Positions 32,080-43,437 of a stretch of DNA of 64,000 nt are shown here, one piece after another; within the stretch, counting starts at the first letter, position 1; every line of letters begins with the position of its first letter. The stretch is from NCBI GenBank assembly GCA_030490835.1, contig CM059971.1:75534224-75598223 (forward strand), given 5' to 3'. The stretch is from Annona cherimola (Eukaryota; Streptophyta; Magnoliopsida; Magnoliales; Annonaceae). Both the position numbers and the translations under genes were made by a program. The notes below the pieces were generated by a model. That model was not told the origin of the DNA, made no database searches, and was given only the letters and a program-made list of their open reading frames with translations.

Positions 32080-34600
32080 TTAGACACGTCAGCAAAAGGC
32101 ATCAATAAAGTTGGATGTATGAACGGAAAATCGTAATGGTTGGTCATTAATATGGTCACCTACCTTCAACAATTAGAGGTATTACACCCAAAGGGTTAGA
32201 TAGAAATAATACATTCAAACTTCCAACTACATAAACTCTCAAGCGTTCACTACAATCAAAAAGCTTTCAGGTATAGAAAATTTTTAAAAGCATCCCAATT
32301 TCTCTTCCATTTTTCTTAGAAATGACACTTCTTCTGCATTACAAAATAATATTTTATAAAGTATGATTACTTATTGCAACTTATTTGTTGTTATCTAGGA
32401 TTCATATTGAAAATCAAGTACAAGAAGGATAAACTCAAGAGTTGTCAGAACATCATTCACATACTGATTTATTAGTTGTATTGACACCTACAAAATTGGA
32501 ATCTAAAAGAGAGTTATTACTTTAGTTTTGTACCTATTTGTGCTCAATGGAACTTAAAGCACAATGATATGTGTTTGAAAGAGTGAAGTAAGGTGATTAA
32601 CCCAAACAACTATACATCATGCTTGCATATTCAATCCTTTGTTTGCTATCTATTATGTGCCAATTCATTAACATATTACTTATTGAAGGGAATATTCAAT
32701 CGGAGGCTTAATTAGGCAATCAATTTTTGGTCACTCAATTTATCCTTCATCTTTTTGGTTAAATTATTTTTTGGGACCAATAAATATTATCAAGGCAAAC
32801 TTCAAACATACTTGAAGATAAACATAGTGATAGTCAAATCATCTTTAATATACATTTTTTGCCAAAGGGCAATATTTTACCCAACCATTCCCACCCTAAT
32901 TTGATGAGATTAATTTTTCTTTCCATAATATGAAAATGAGAGCATTTATTGACTATAAAGATTTTGACAGTTGTAAGGCCATAGTGATTGAAGTTTGGAG
33001 TTACTTTACTAGAAGGTGACATTGGTGCATGGACTAAGGAATAAAAAGAAACTATTAAAGCTAATTTAAAGGTAACAAAGTTTCATCATACAAGATAGCT
33101 AAGAAAATGAAAGAAACTACTATACGTATATGAGAGATCCTTTAAAGGGAAAAAGACAAGGAGGTGTCCACTTATCGTGAAGGTTGAAAGCTTTAGAATG
33201 AGAGAAAATGAAAATATATTTAAAATATATGCTATATTTTCTAAAATCACTAATGTTTTGAAAGAATTGAAAAAGAAAGTGTTTAAAATCAAGCAGGTGA
33301 TGAAAATACTACATATACTAAGTAAGCCATGGAATTAAAAGATCATCTCTCATGGCAAGTAATGAATAAGAGAGAAGAGAAAAATGAGAGCAAGTAATGA
33401 GTGATGGAATTAAGGCGAATAATTTGATTAACTCACTCATGGCACATTAGATGATAACAAATAAAAAAGAAGAGCCTAATAAGAAAAAGAAGGATTCGCC
33501 TAAGCAAATTTACAAACCAATGGTGATGAGATTGCAATATTAATTAGAGAAATTTGATTCAATACATACGACTACACGATGCAGTCTATTATAAATGGGC
33601 CTTGCTTGATCATAATCCATCTCATACATTATATTTAAAATTATTTATTTTAGTGTCGTACCAATTTTGTCTAATTTGAATATGTGTACATGTCCCATCT
33701 AAAAAAGTTACAAAATCAATGTAATCACATAGCTTGATTTCAATAATAATTTTAAAATTGTATTTTCAATATCTAAATCATCTAAAATATAATCCTGACA
33801 TATATGAATGATTATATAAAATACGAACATATTTAAATATATATATATATTGGCCCCATTTTATAGCAAATTTCACTATACCTGTAGTGCAATTTAACTA
33901 CACTAAATCGTATCTCTTAGTTTGGAAATTCAAAAAGTTTGTGAAAACAAAAGAGCCAATAGTTCCAAGGGATCACAAAAATCTAATGAAAAGAAAATCA
34001 AGTAGGAAAAAAAACGGAAAAGAAAGAGAGCCCTACCATAATACCACAAGTGTGGTAGCATTGGTTATGTGCAAGCTGAATGCCAAAACCATGCATAGTA
34101 TAGATAAGAAATAAAGGATAAAAGTAAAAGAAAATGACATTTTAGAAAATTCTCTCAAGAATAGCTGGCGGATGTATCTAAATGACAAGGCTCACTAGAA
34201 TCAAGAAAATTGGATAGTGATAAGGAAGAACTAGGAATTATGCTAGGATAACTAAAGTAGAAAAATGAAAAAAATCTGTTACACCGTAGTAAATGAAGAA
34301 AAGGAGAAAAGCCAATGCAAAAATTCTTATCTTTAAAATTTCTAAGGTACATTCTTATGATACTTCCAGTTATTTTTCTAGTAGTGATTCTAATGATTGT
34401 AGTTAGTGTTTTCTCTCTTTGCTAAATTTAAAGCCTTGGTATAAAGTACACTCAAAAGAAAATGTAGTTTGGTGCAATGATCTTAGTAAATGCCAAATTA
34501 GCCCAAAGAAATTTAACTTTGCAAGAGAGAGTGGTTGAAAAAGGAAAATGAAATTAATGAAATACATTAGAAAAAGTCAATTTTCACATCTCTATCCATG
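32080..34600 (+). pseudogene. Heavily decayed Ty1/copia gag remnant
   Basis: Several separated pieces on the plus strand resemble copia gag. Near 33236-33310 a stretch reads SKITNVLKELKK...KQVMKIL, which fits the family's RFTxIINxLKxLGK...RKILRSLP. Near 33400-33500 there is a KKEEPNKKKKD-type lysine run. Near 34025-34080 the sequence reads YHKCGSIGYVQAEC, a zinc knuckle with its first Cys changed to Tyr and the His to Tyr. A MITE-like repeat interrupts it at 33585-33890. There are many stops and shifts. LTRs were not identified; part of 32080-32300 could be one. Confidence 0.5.
33585..33890. repeat. Decayed copy of the 310-bp MITE
   Basis: Matches 24516-24830 in order: GATCATAA, TTATATTTAAAATTATTT, TATGTGTACATGTCCCATCT, ATGATTATATAAAATA and CCCCATTTT followed by GCAAATTTCACTATA. 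Terminal repeats are degraded. It lies inside the copia gag remnant. Confidence 0.6.
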
Positions 34601-35492
34601 TTTCGTTTATCCATTCACATGAAAAAACACAACTCTTACACAAATTGCTTACTGTTAAAAATCTTAAACATGTATACAAACATAACTAGAAAATCAGAAA
34701 ACCGAAACTGAAGTTCTCAATTGGCTGACCATTTTATGTGTCTCGGTTATCTTGTTGTTCCGAGTCTGATATTCATTCTCCAAGATATGAATGTATTTGT
34801 CTTTGAGCTTCCTGTCATATTCAAATGCCCACATTTTTTTCTATAGTTGCTTGGTGTCGCTTTCTTACTCTACCAATACCAAGACCCACCAACTACATCC
34901 CAAGAAACATTTGCGGATAAGTGAAAAATAGGGCCTCTGGGGAAGCTTCTATTGGAAATACTTTCAGCATAAAAATTATATGAATGAAATAGGAAAGTTA
35001 TTCACTGACTTTGTCTCGAATAGCTTTTTCTGATCTAAATGGACACTGAGATTTTGTCTTCAAAGATTTGGCAGCGACATCCTCTCTAGTTCTTTCAAGC
35101 AAATTCATTTCTCTAAGCAACTGCCTCTTCTTGACTGAGTTGTTGGTATCATGTTGTAGGCAGTGACTCAATTTCCTTAACTATTTTAACAAAACCTAAA
35201 TGTGTGATGAAGTTTGAGGAATATACATATCAAATTGCAAGTTCATATATGATTGATTGTATGACCCAAAATCTAGATGTTATGAAAAGCTTGATTATTT
35301 TGTTCAAGGCCCCAAAAATCTCCTTAAATAAACACCCCAATGGTCATCCTAGATCTTGGGACCTACCATGTGATAAGGTAGACAAGTTCCGCGGTTGACA
35401 TTTACACACAATCGAAACTCTTGCTCAAAAAAACAGTAATTCTCCGAGTCTGGTAATTTTTTTGGATATTGCGGCTTGGCAAGTTAAGGTTG

Positions 35493-36686
35493 TGTTGACA
35501 CCCCACCTTTAGGCCCAAAAATGGGTAAAATGTAAAAAAGTCCCAAACTCAAACAAACTCAAGGCAAAAGGAGGTTCAAGCAAGCTAAGCAGGCCGTTCC
35601 AAACACAGCCCACGGAGCGAAGCTCCACCAAGCCTCGAAGCAGGCTTTTCAACAAACCAGATCCGGCCCACACGAGCGAAGCTCCTACAGGCCACCACAA
35701 CGGGCTCCACAATGCAGCCCACCAAGCCTCAGAAGTAGGCTTCTCTACAATTTTGGGCCTCTACAACGGCCCACCCAAAACAACGGGCTTAGCCAAGCTC
35801 TAGTCCACTAAGTTCCAGCCCACTATGGAAGGAGTCCGCCAAGCTTAAGCTCATGGACCAAGTCCAACACCTCTCAACCAAGCTCAAGCCCATGCTCTCA
35901 ACTCAAGCCCAAAGCCCATTACCCAAACTCAAGACCAAGCCCATGGACCAAGTCCATGATCCCACTCAAGCCCAAGTCCATGAACTAAGCCCATGACCCC
36001 AAGAGAGCCCAAAGCCCACTCCTACATCTATAAAAGGAGAGCACCCCCTCTCGTTAGAGGGGACTTGAAGAGAGGCATCCCAAGGGGAGGACGGGAGTCT
36101 GCAGCAACGCCCCGGCATCCCGGCTTCCATACTCTACGCGCTCTACGCCTCTCTTCCCCATTTTCCCCTTTCCATCTCTCCCGTTCTCTCAAATCTTTTT
36201 ATTTTCCCCCCTTTCACGCCGTGTAAACCGCCTCGGGTTGGCAGATTTCTCCATATTTGCTTTAATCCGTAGGCCGGAACCCGATCTCTGTATTATTAGT
36301 GCCTTATTTCTTTAAACAGGGTCTGATCTCCCTTTAAAGATCAGTGGCGACTCCGTTTTTCTTTATTTTTGTGTGTGCGTGTTTGAGTTAACGCCCCGGC
36401 AAGGTGGGTGCACGCGGGTCCACGGATCCCAGCATAATACGCTGCTGTTATGCTGCCGGATTTGTGACTTGACCCGTGTACGGAAAGCCCCGTCTTAGCC
36501 GTTATGCTGCCGAAATCACGAGAAAATACCCACACGCCAACTTTCCTAAAAGATATGAAGCCTAATGCGTTTTACCCCATGTGAATGCAGGAAATCTAAG
36601 CACATGTTGCTTTTCAACACGATCCACATTTTCAAGGCCCGGGAAACCATTCCGAGCCCACCGTAGCGCTCACGGCGGGTGCTACA
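35493..36686 (+). repeat. 5' LTR of the gag-only element
   Basis: 1194 bp, TG...CA ends. TATAAAAG at 36029-36036 after a purine/pyrimidine-biased segment rich in AAGCCCA is the probable promoter. The short open frames inside the LTR are duplicated in the 3' LTR and are not genes. Confidence 0.93.
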
Positions 36687-36688
36687 GC

Positions 36689-36707
36689 TTGGCGACTCCA
36701 CTGGGGA
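36689..36707 (+). other. Putative primer-binding site of the gag-only element
   Basis: TGGCGACTCCACTGGGGAC begins two bases after the 5' LTR, and TGG matches the CCA end of a tRNA. I could not match it to a specific plant tRNA from memory. Confidence 0.6.
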
Positions 36708-37045
36708 CGGCATTGTTGGTCTACATCAAGCGCAAGGGGGTCAAAATCGGGAGAACGGAGCTCTGTCCACGCTGGACAGCAAGTTGCAGAGGAGTTCCCG
36801 TCTTCTGGCAGCGAGTTTCTGAAGTTTCTGCCCAAATCGCGCAGAAACCTAAAAAGTTTTTAGGTCCAGAGGCGTCCAGCTCAAAAAAACGAGCAGAACT
36901 CGTGAAGACCTGCTGGATACTGCCTTGTGACTGTTAAGGCACCTAATACGAGCCAAAATGAACAACTTCCAGTAAGAATGAAATTGATTAATGTTAAATC
37001 CGGCATAAAAATCACTTCTTTTTCATAACTTGAGTGTTTTCTGGT

Positions 37046-37195
37046 CACGCTTCCAGACACGCTTCAAGCGAACTGGTCTTTCTCCAGACACTCTTCAAGC
37101 GAACTGGTCATTCTTCCAGACACGCTTCAAGAGAACTGGTCCTCTTCCAGACACGCTTCAAGCGAACTGGTCACTTCTCCAGAGACGCCTCAGGC
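37046..37195 (+). repeat. Short tandem array in the element's leader
   Basis: About four units of roughly 33-36 bp with the core CTTCCAGACACGCTTCAAGC followed by GAACTGGTC lie between the primer-binding site and gag. They may be part of the RNA leader. No protein is inferred. Confidence 0.8.
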
Positions 37196-37434
37196 AAACC
37201 CGAACCCGTGGACCTTGAACATTCTCACGCGTGTAACTTAAAACACATAAAATTGGCAAAGAACAAAAAAGGACGTGGACTTGCAAGCATTCATCCAAAG
37301 GTTGATCTCCTTATTATTTGTTTACAAGTACTAATCACTTTTATTGATTGCTCAGGTTCTTCACCATAGCTTGAAGGCGAAGCAAGTCAACCGTGGATCG
37401 AAGCGCCGTGGTTACCAGATAGAGAGCAGCTAGG

Positions 37435-39558
37435 ATGGAGTCCAAGCAATCCTCACGCCACGAAGATCGGGATCACCAGCTTGAACAGTCCATTGAAGCT
37501 TATATGGCGGCTATGGACAAGAGGATGCAAAAGTTGGAAGAAGCTCTGTCAAACATGAAACAACCTCTAATTGGTGTCCAGAATACGGCTACACCACCAT
37601 TCTATTCTCAAAACCCGAACATGGAGCAAGATGGAGGACCTCAACAATCTTCCCACAAGTCAAGGAACGATCATTATAAAGAAGAGGAGGTGGTCTTAGA
37701 ACAAGGCCGCAATGAAATCCAAAACCTCAAAGACCAACTCCAAAATCAACTAAAAGAAATGGAGGAGCGAATTCGACAACATCAAGGGGAGGGCCTACCC
37801 TCGGCCAAAATAGAAGACCTATGCCCGTTCCCTGACGTCAAGTTACCCGAGAAGTTCAAAATCCCAGCTTTACCCGCATATGAGGGAGACTCATGCCCAA
37901 GGGCTCATCTCAAGGCCTTTTGCGGTATCCTCTACCCCTTGGTAAAAAGCGAAGAAGTTTTGATAAGGCTATTCCAACATAGCTTAAAGAAAGACGCCTT
38001 GGAATGGTACACGTCACTTGATTACCAGTTAATTAAAACATGGGAACAACTCTCCTTAGCCTTCATGGACCGCTTTTCATATATGCTAAACACGGCTCCC
38101 AAAAGGGCCGATCTCGAAGCACTCAAGCAAGAAGAGGATGAAACGTTCTCAGAGTACGTGGCTAGATGGCGTGCCTTGGCGGCGAAGATGAAAAGCCCAT
38201 TGCCGTTGGATGAGCAAATCTCCATCATCATCAACTCAACACACCCGAGCATCGCGGGCTACCTCATCTCTCACCCTTATGTCAACTTCACTCAACTCCT
38301 ACAAGCCGGGGACCAAGTGGAGGCGGGAATCAGACATGGCTCCATCTCCCCATGGCCACAACAGGGGAATGCTATTCATCTTGAACAGGCAAGCCAGACA
38401 CCTCATATAGCGGACATTGGCATGGAAGTCAATTTTGTGAAGGGTAATGCCAAAACCTTCGACCCTTCTATTTTCATAACAAAAGCCCAACCCCATAACG
38501 CTCCTATCATTTTACAAGGCCGAAATGCCAACTCCGTTGTCCTTCAAAAAAGATGTGTTGAGCCCGTCATTTTAGTGGGAAAATCCTTCATGCCTACGCA
38601 AGAGAATCCTATGTTGCACAAACCTCCTATTGTCCAAAGAACATTCTTAAATACTTTTTCTACAAACTCGGAAGCTCATCCCAAGATAGCAAGCCAACCT
38701 ACTTTGCCTCACTTCTCCCCAGAAAATATCTTCATCCCAGTTAGCCAACCAACATGCCCGCAGTCTAGAAATGCAGAAGAGAACCCCAAAGCTCCTTACA
38801 CCTCTACTCCTAGCGTTCCTCTAAAGCAGTCATTGTCATCATCTTCTACACAATCATGCCCGGCCACGAAAGGTGAAATCTTAATCTTATCAATAAAGCA
38901 GACAAGCACCTCAAAAGAGGAAACACTAGCCAAGGAGCACAAATCTCAAGAAATTCCTGCACAAGAAAAGCCAAATGGAAAAGACCATCTACTAGTCACA
39001 AATGAAGTTATCCCTCACACAGACAATCAAGCAGAGGCGTCTAAACAGCCTCAACAAATCGTCATCAACACAGGCAATGTCGACGAAGTCGAACAGCCAA
39101 CAAGGTTAGCCCCGGAAGCCGCAGAATGCGCAGGGCACACAACCATCATCTATCAACCCACCGTCACAAATACATCTCCGTCAACACAACCACAAGGGAT
39201 ATTTCAAAATGGCTACCAGACAGTCTTTCCATCAAGCTTGGCAAGAAAAATGCCAACAACCAGTGAAGATAATATTTCACAAGGGGCAAAAAGCGCACAA
39301 AAAGTAAAAAACTGGGGGCATGTCAGAGAAGTATGGGGACAACCTACCAAAGCCGCATGCCAGAGAAGCATTAAGTTCAAGATACAAAGAAAAAATTACA
39401 AACGAAGGCTGAAGAGGAAAAGGTGGAGAAAAATGCATCTACATCATCCCGAAGCATGGGGGCATGTGGTTCTAAAGAAAAATGACACAAATTACTTTTA
39501 TATCATGTTCCATCCTACAACAAACAAAGTTTGGGACCCGGGAGGCAAAGCTACATGA
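37435..39558 (+). CDS. Retrotransposon Gag protein (Ty3/gypsy, Tat-like), 707 residues
   Basis: Single uninterrupted frame from the ATG at 37435. The N-terminal 120 residues are charged and predicted coiled coil. A retrotrans_gag domain follows (about residues 128-290), with FPDVKLPEKFKIPALPAYEG, PRAHLKAFC, FQHSLKKDALEWYTSL, TWEQLSLAFMDRF and EEDETFSEYVARWRALAAKM. This is typical of the Tat/Ogre branch of Ty3/gypsy Gag. The C-terminal half is serine/proline/threonine-rich and ends in a basic patch (RRLKRKRWRKMHLHH). No CCHC zinc knuckle is visible. Gag would package the element RNA, and all enzymes would have to come from another element. The intact 2.1-kb frame fits recent insertion. Confidence 0.88.
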   Translation: MESKQSSRHEDRDHQLEQSIEAYMAAMDKRMQKLEEALSNMKQPLIGVQNTATPPFYSQNPNMEQDGGPQQSSHKSRNDHYKEEEVVLEQGRNEIQNLKDQLQNQLKEMEERIRQHQGEGLPSAKIEDLCPFPDVKLPEKFKIPALPAYEGDSCPRAHLKAFCGILYPLVKSEEVLIRLFQHSLKKDALEWYTSLDYQLIKTWEQLSLAFMDRFSYMLNTAPKRADLEALKQEEDETFSEYVARWRALAAKMKSPLPLDEQISIIINSTHPSIAGYLISHPYVNFTQLLQAGDQVEAGIRHGSISPWPQQGNAIHLEQASQTPHIADIGMEVNFVKGNAKTFDPSIFITKAQPHNAPIILQGRNANSVVLQKRCVEPVILVGKSFMPTQENPMLHKPPIVQRTFLNTFSTNSEAHPKIASQPTLPHFSPENIFIPVSQPTCPQSRNAEENPKAPYTSTPSVPLKQSLSSSSTQSCPATKGEILILSIKQTSTSKEETLAKEHKSQEIPAQEKPNGKDHLLVTNEVIPHTDNQAEASKQPQQIVINTGNVDEVEQPTRLAPEAAECAGHTTIIYQPTVTNTSPSTQPQGIFQNGYQTVFPSSLARKMPTTSEDNISQGAKSAQKVKNWGHVREVWGQPTKAACQRSIKFKIQRKNYKRRLKRKRWRKMHLHHPEAWGHVVLKKNDTNYFYIMFHPTTNKVWDPGGKAT

Positions 39559-41694
39559 GAAAATGGTTCCACAGCACCCTCGCAAGGCAAACTTCTAGAC
39601 ACCCGTAGCAACCCCGTAGCCTTGAAGGACAAGTGCAGAAAATATGGGAAAGAAATTTTGAGCCGGACGGATGAGAAAATCCAAAAAATCGTGCAAAATC
39701 TTGAAAGTACGGACAAAATCATACAAAATCTGAAAAATACGATTTTGGCAGCGTGAATCACGGTTCTGGCAGCACACAATCCGGAGGGTACGAAGAAATC
39801 CCGCAAAATCCGGATTTCAGCAGAAAAATCGCGGAAATCATGGAGGACGTTGACTGACCTGAAAAGTTTTTAGGTCTATGTATATAATGGACGCACAACA
39901 GCCCTTATGCAGAATTTCTAACGGCTTACGGCCTACAAATGATCAAAGCTTTACAAGGGACGTCAAGAAGAAGAATTTTACAAGATCCATACCCCGCAAA
40001 GGCAACAAATCATGCGGACACATCCTCCCAAAAAAAAATGAGCCGGTATTCACACAGCTTTACATTCAAAAAATGGGGCATACAAATATTCAATATTTAC
40101 AAAAGTACAAGTTGGCCAAAAAGAAAAAAAAAGATGAAGAAGTGTCTTCAAGGCGTCCCACCGGCAACCCTAGCTCGAGCAAGGACGTCATCACCCGAAG
40201 TCGCGCGACGACCGTCAGAGAAGAAATTTGGAGCCCGAGCATTACACTCGTACTTCGTGTGCCACGAATCATAATTCTCTTTTGAAATAGGCGGCATTTG
40301 CAATAAGATCGTGCATCCGCCGAGCATTCCCGCCACAACATTTGCAATGGGATCGTGCATTCACCAAGCATAGGGGCAAGCATAAAATTATCATACGGCT
40401 ACAAAAGAAGGCAACCATCTCATCAAGCATGAGCAATTCAGAAACAAGAGAAAAGTCATTATGGTAGCCATATCAAGCAAAAACAAGATTGCAAAATGCT
40501 TCAACTCAAAAGACGAAAAGATGGTGTCACACGCAAAAGAAAAAAAAAAGAATAGCAACTCCGGCAACGACAAAGGCCACCGCTGCAAGGACCACCACCA
40601 CCAAAGACCGGCCACATCGAGAAGCTGCTACCAACGCCGGCAAAGCCTCACTGGCGAACAAGAAAAGGGAAGAAATAAAAAACGACAGCAGTAGCACAGC
40701 CCAAACCGGGCGACCCCGGTTGCAACTGCGGCCGGAGAAAAGAAAGACGAATAGGCAGTACCCGCACAAAACCTCGCCGGCACAAGAGAAGGAGAACCAA
40801 CAACGACGGCGGCGGCCAAAAAGGCCAAAGACAGCAGCACCAAGCGGCGCAATCCAATCGTCGCCGGAGAAGAGAAACGGTAGCACGACAGCGGCAACGG
40901 CGACCGCACAGCAGCGGCGACGGCGACGGCGATTTCAGCGGCGACGGCTTCAGCAAACAACAGCAGCGGCCGGAGACGGAGAAGCCGACCGACAGCGGCA
41001 TCACCCATGCGAAACCTCGCCGGCACAAAGGAAGATGAACCAGCGATGGCGGTCCACAGCAGCAGCTAAAGCAGTGGCAACGACCGGAAGTGGAGAGGAC
41101 GACGCCGGCAGCAGCAGGCAGTAGCTCAACCGACGCCGGAGAAGAAGACAGCGGCGGCGGCGGCGCGTCTCGGGCAGACGAACGCAGCAGCTTGAAACAG
41201 AGGCCGGCGGAGGAGAAGACAACAAATGTCGGCAACGTACCCCGCACGATGACAGCAGGCAGCGGCGGCGGCAATGGAAAGAAGAGAAAGGCAACCGAAA
41301 GAGGGAAACCCCCATCCGAGACCCTAAAATGGATTAAAAATGCAAAAAGCTCCCCGCCATCTCCAAAAATTACGAAATCATCCGGACTCAAGACTAGTGC
41401 AAAACAAGCCAGCAAATCCACAAATTTTCAAAAAGGACAACTCCCCAGAAGAAACTTCGTGAGTTTGCAGAAATTACGAAGTGCCCAAAAAAAAAAAAAA
41501 CAAAACAAAACAAAAAAAACAACAAAAAAATAAAAAAACAAAAACAAAAACAAAAAAAGGAGAAAGAGAGAGAAAGAAAGAAAAAAAAAAGAGAGAAAGA
41601 AAAAAGAGAGAAAAGAGTGTTCAGGTCAATGCTAAAAGGGGTGTCAAGTACTTTGTCATTCACCGTCAAAACGCCTCTGGCAAAGGGGGGCAAC
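39559..41694 (+). other. Non-coding 3' internal region of the gag-only element
   Basis: About 2.1 kb in place of pol. 40520-41310 is GC-rich with many GGCGGCGGC, GCAGCAG and CCGGCG repeats, so several frames stay open on both strands without conserved motifs. 41480-41625 is an A- and GA-rich tract. AAAGGGGGG at about 41682-41690, just before the 3' LTR, is the likely polypurine tract. Confidence 0.7.
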
Positions 41695-42888
41695 TGTTGA
41701 CACCCCACCTTTAGGCCCAAAAATGGGTAAAATGGAAAAAAGTCCCAAACTCAAACAAACTCAAGGCAAAAGGAGGTTCAAGCAAGCTAAGCAGGCCGTT
41801 CCAAACACAGCCCACGGAGCGAAGCTCCACCAAGCCTCGAAGCAGGCTTTTCAACAAACCAGATCCGGCCCACACGAGCGAAGCTCCTACAGGCCACCAC
41901 AACGGGCTCCACAATGCAGCCCACCAAGCCTCAGAAGTAGGCTTCTCTACAATTTTGGGCCTCTACAACGGCCCACCCAAAACAACGGGCTTAGCCAAGC
42001 TCTAGCCCACTAAGTTCCAGCCCACTATGGAAGGAGTCCGCCAAGCTTAAGCTCATGGACCAAGTCCAACACCTCTCAACCAAGCTCAAGCCCATGCTCT
42101 CAACTCAAGCCCAAAGCCCATTACCCAAACTCAAGACCAAGCCCATGGACCAAGTCCATGATCCCACTCAAGCCCAAGTCCATGAACTAAGCCCATGACC
42201 CCAAGAGAGCCCAAAGCCCACTCCTACATCTATAAAAGGAGAGCACCCCCTCTCATTAGAGGGGACTTGAAGAGAGGCATCCCAAGGGGAGGACGGGAGT
42301 CTGCAGCAACGCCCCGGCATCCCGGCTTCCATACTCTACGCGCTCTACGCCTCTCTTCCCCATTTTCCCCTTTCCATCTCTCCCGTTCTCTCAAATCTTT
42401 TTATTTTCCCCCCTTTCACGCCGTGTAAACCGCCTCGGGTTGGCAGATTTCTCCATATTTGCTTCAATCCGTAGGCCGGAACCCGATCTCTGTATTATTA
42501 GTGCCTTATTTCTTTAAACAGGGTCTGATCTCCCTTTAAAGATCAGTGGCGACTCTGTTTTTCTTTATTTTTGTGTGTGCGTGTTTGAGTTAACGCCCCG
42601 GCAAGGTGGGTGCACGCGGGTCCACGGATCCCAGCATAATACGCTGCTGTTATGCTGCCGGATTTGTGACTTGACCCGTGTACGGAAAGCCCCGTCTTAG
42701 CCGTTATGCTGCCGAAATCACGAGAAAATACCCACACGCCAACTTTCCTAAAAGATATGAAGCCTAATGCGTTTTACCCCATGTGAATGCAGGAAATCTA
42801 AGCACATGTTGCTTTTCAACACGATCCACATTTTCAAGGCCCGGGAAACCATTCCGAGCCCACCGTAGCGCTCACGGCGGGTGCTACA
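41695..42888 (+). repeat. 3' LTR of the gag-only element
   Basis: 1194 bp, colinear with 35493-36686. Differences seen: T/G early (aaatgtaaa against aaatggaaa), T/C (agtcca/agccca), G/A (ctcgtt/ctcatt), T/C (gctttaatc/gcttcaatc) and C/T (actccg/actctg). Confidence 0.93.
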
Positions 42889-43053
42889 GGTTGAAAGAGT
42901 GGTTTCAATTTCCTCATTTTTTCTTGTAGCACTTACTCATATTGCCTCTCTTCCCAAGTTAATTCCCATGACCGCTAATTCCTCCTACATTTTTCCCCCT
43001 AAATGATAGAAACATTCAATATTAGAATACTAGAATTTACCTTGGATATGTAT

Positions 43054-43437
43054 TATTGTGTGTATCTTGTATTTTGTGTATTTTAATTGTAAGTATATAT
43101 TCACATAAGATGCAGGAATCTGATCTAGTGTTCTCAGGAGCATTGAGGCTCAATGCATCAAATCAGGTTCCGTAGATGTGAGTCTAGATTGACATATGAT
43201 ATTGTGCTTACATGTGAGAACTATAAATAAATATATAGTCTATAGAGTTTAACATAATAGAAAAGATAAATAATCCTTATAAAAGATTCTATGAAAGAGT
43301 CTGATGGTTCCGAGGAGAAAGTTGTAATTGTTATTTGATTAATAAATTACTCTTTTTTTAGCCAAATATGTCTCTAGTCGAATCACATAAATTCAATGTA
43401 TTCTATATTTGCTTCCATTGTATTCTCAACCCTAACA
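43054..43437 (+). repeat. 5' LTR of the old copia element
   Basis: 384 bp. Shares TATAAATAxATATG(G/T), TTTATAGAGTTTA(G/A)CAT(A/C)ATAG and CTCAACCCTAACA with the 3' LTR. It carries about 60 extra bases near 43110-43175. Confidence 0.85.

Larger units (their letters stand above)
35488..42893 (+). mobile_element. Gag-only (TR-GAG-like) LTR retrotransposon, young, in PPI exon B'
   Basis: The element spans 35493-42888 with a 5-bp target duplication GGTTG at 35488-35492 and 42889-42893. Both LTRs are 1194 bp, begin TGTTGACACCCC and end GGTGCTACA. I count about five differences between them, so identity is near 99.6%. The internal region (about 5.0 kb) encodes one gag protein and no protease, reverse transcriptase, RNase H or integrase. 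It must therefore be mobilised in trans, as described for plant TR-GAG and LARD-type elements. It interrupts the PPI pseudogene within exon B'. Confidence 0.93.

Noticed and set aside
35993..36535. Small open frames in the 5' LTR, repeated at 42195-42737
   Set aside because: Identical in both LTRs, overlap promoter and R/U5 sequence and match no protein family.
40648..41421. 257-codon minus-strand open frame and overlapping frames at 40489-41124 and 40628-41026
   Set aside because: They arise from GC-rich simple repeats in the gag-only element. They have no conserved motif, and several frames are open on both strands at once.
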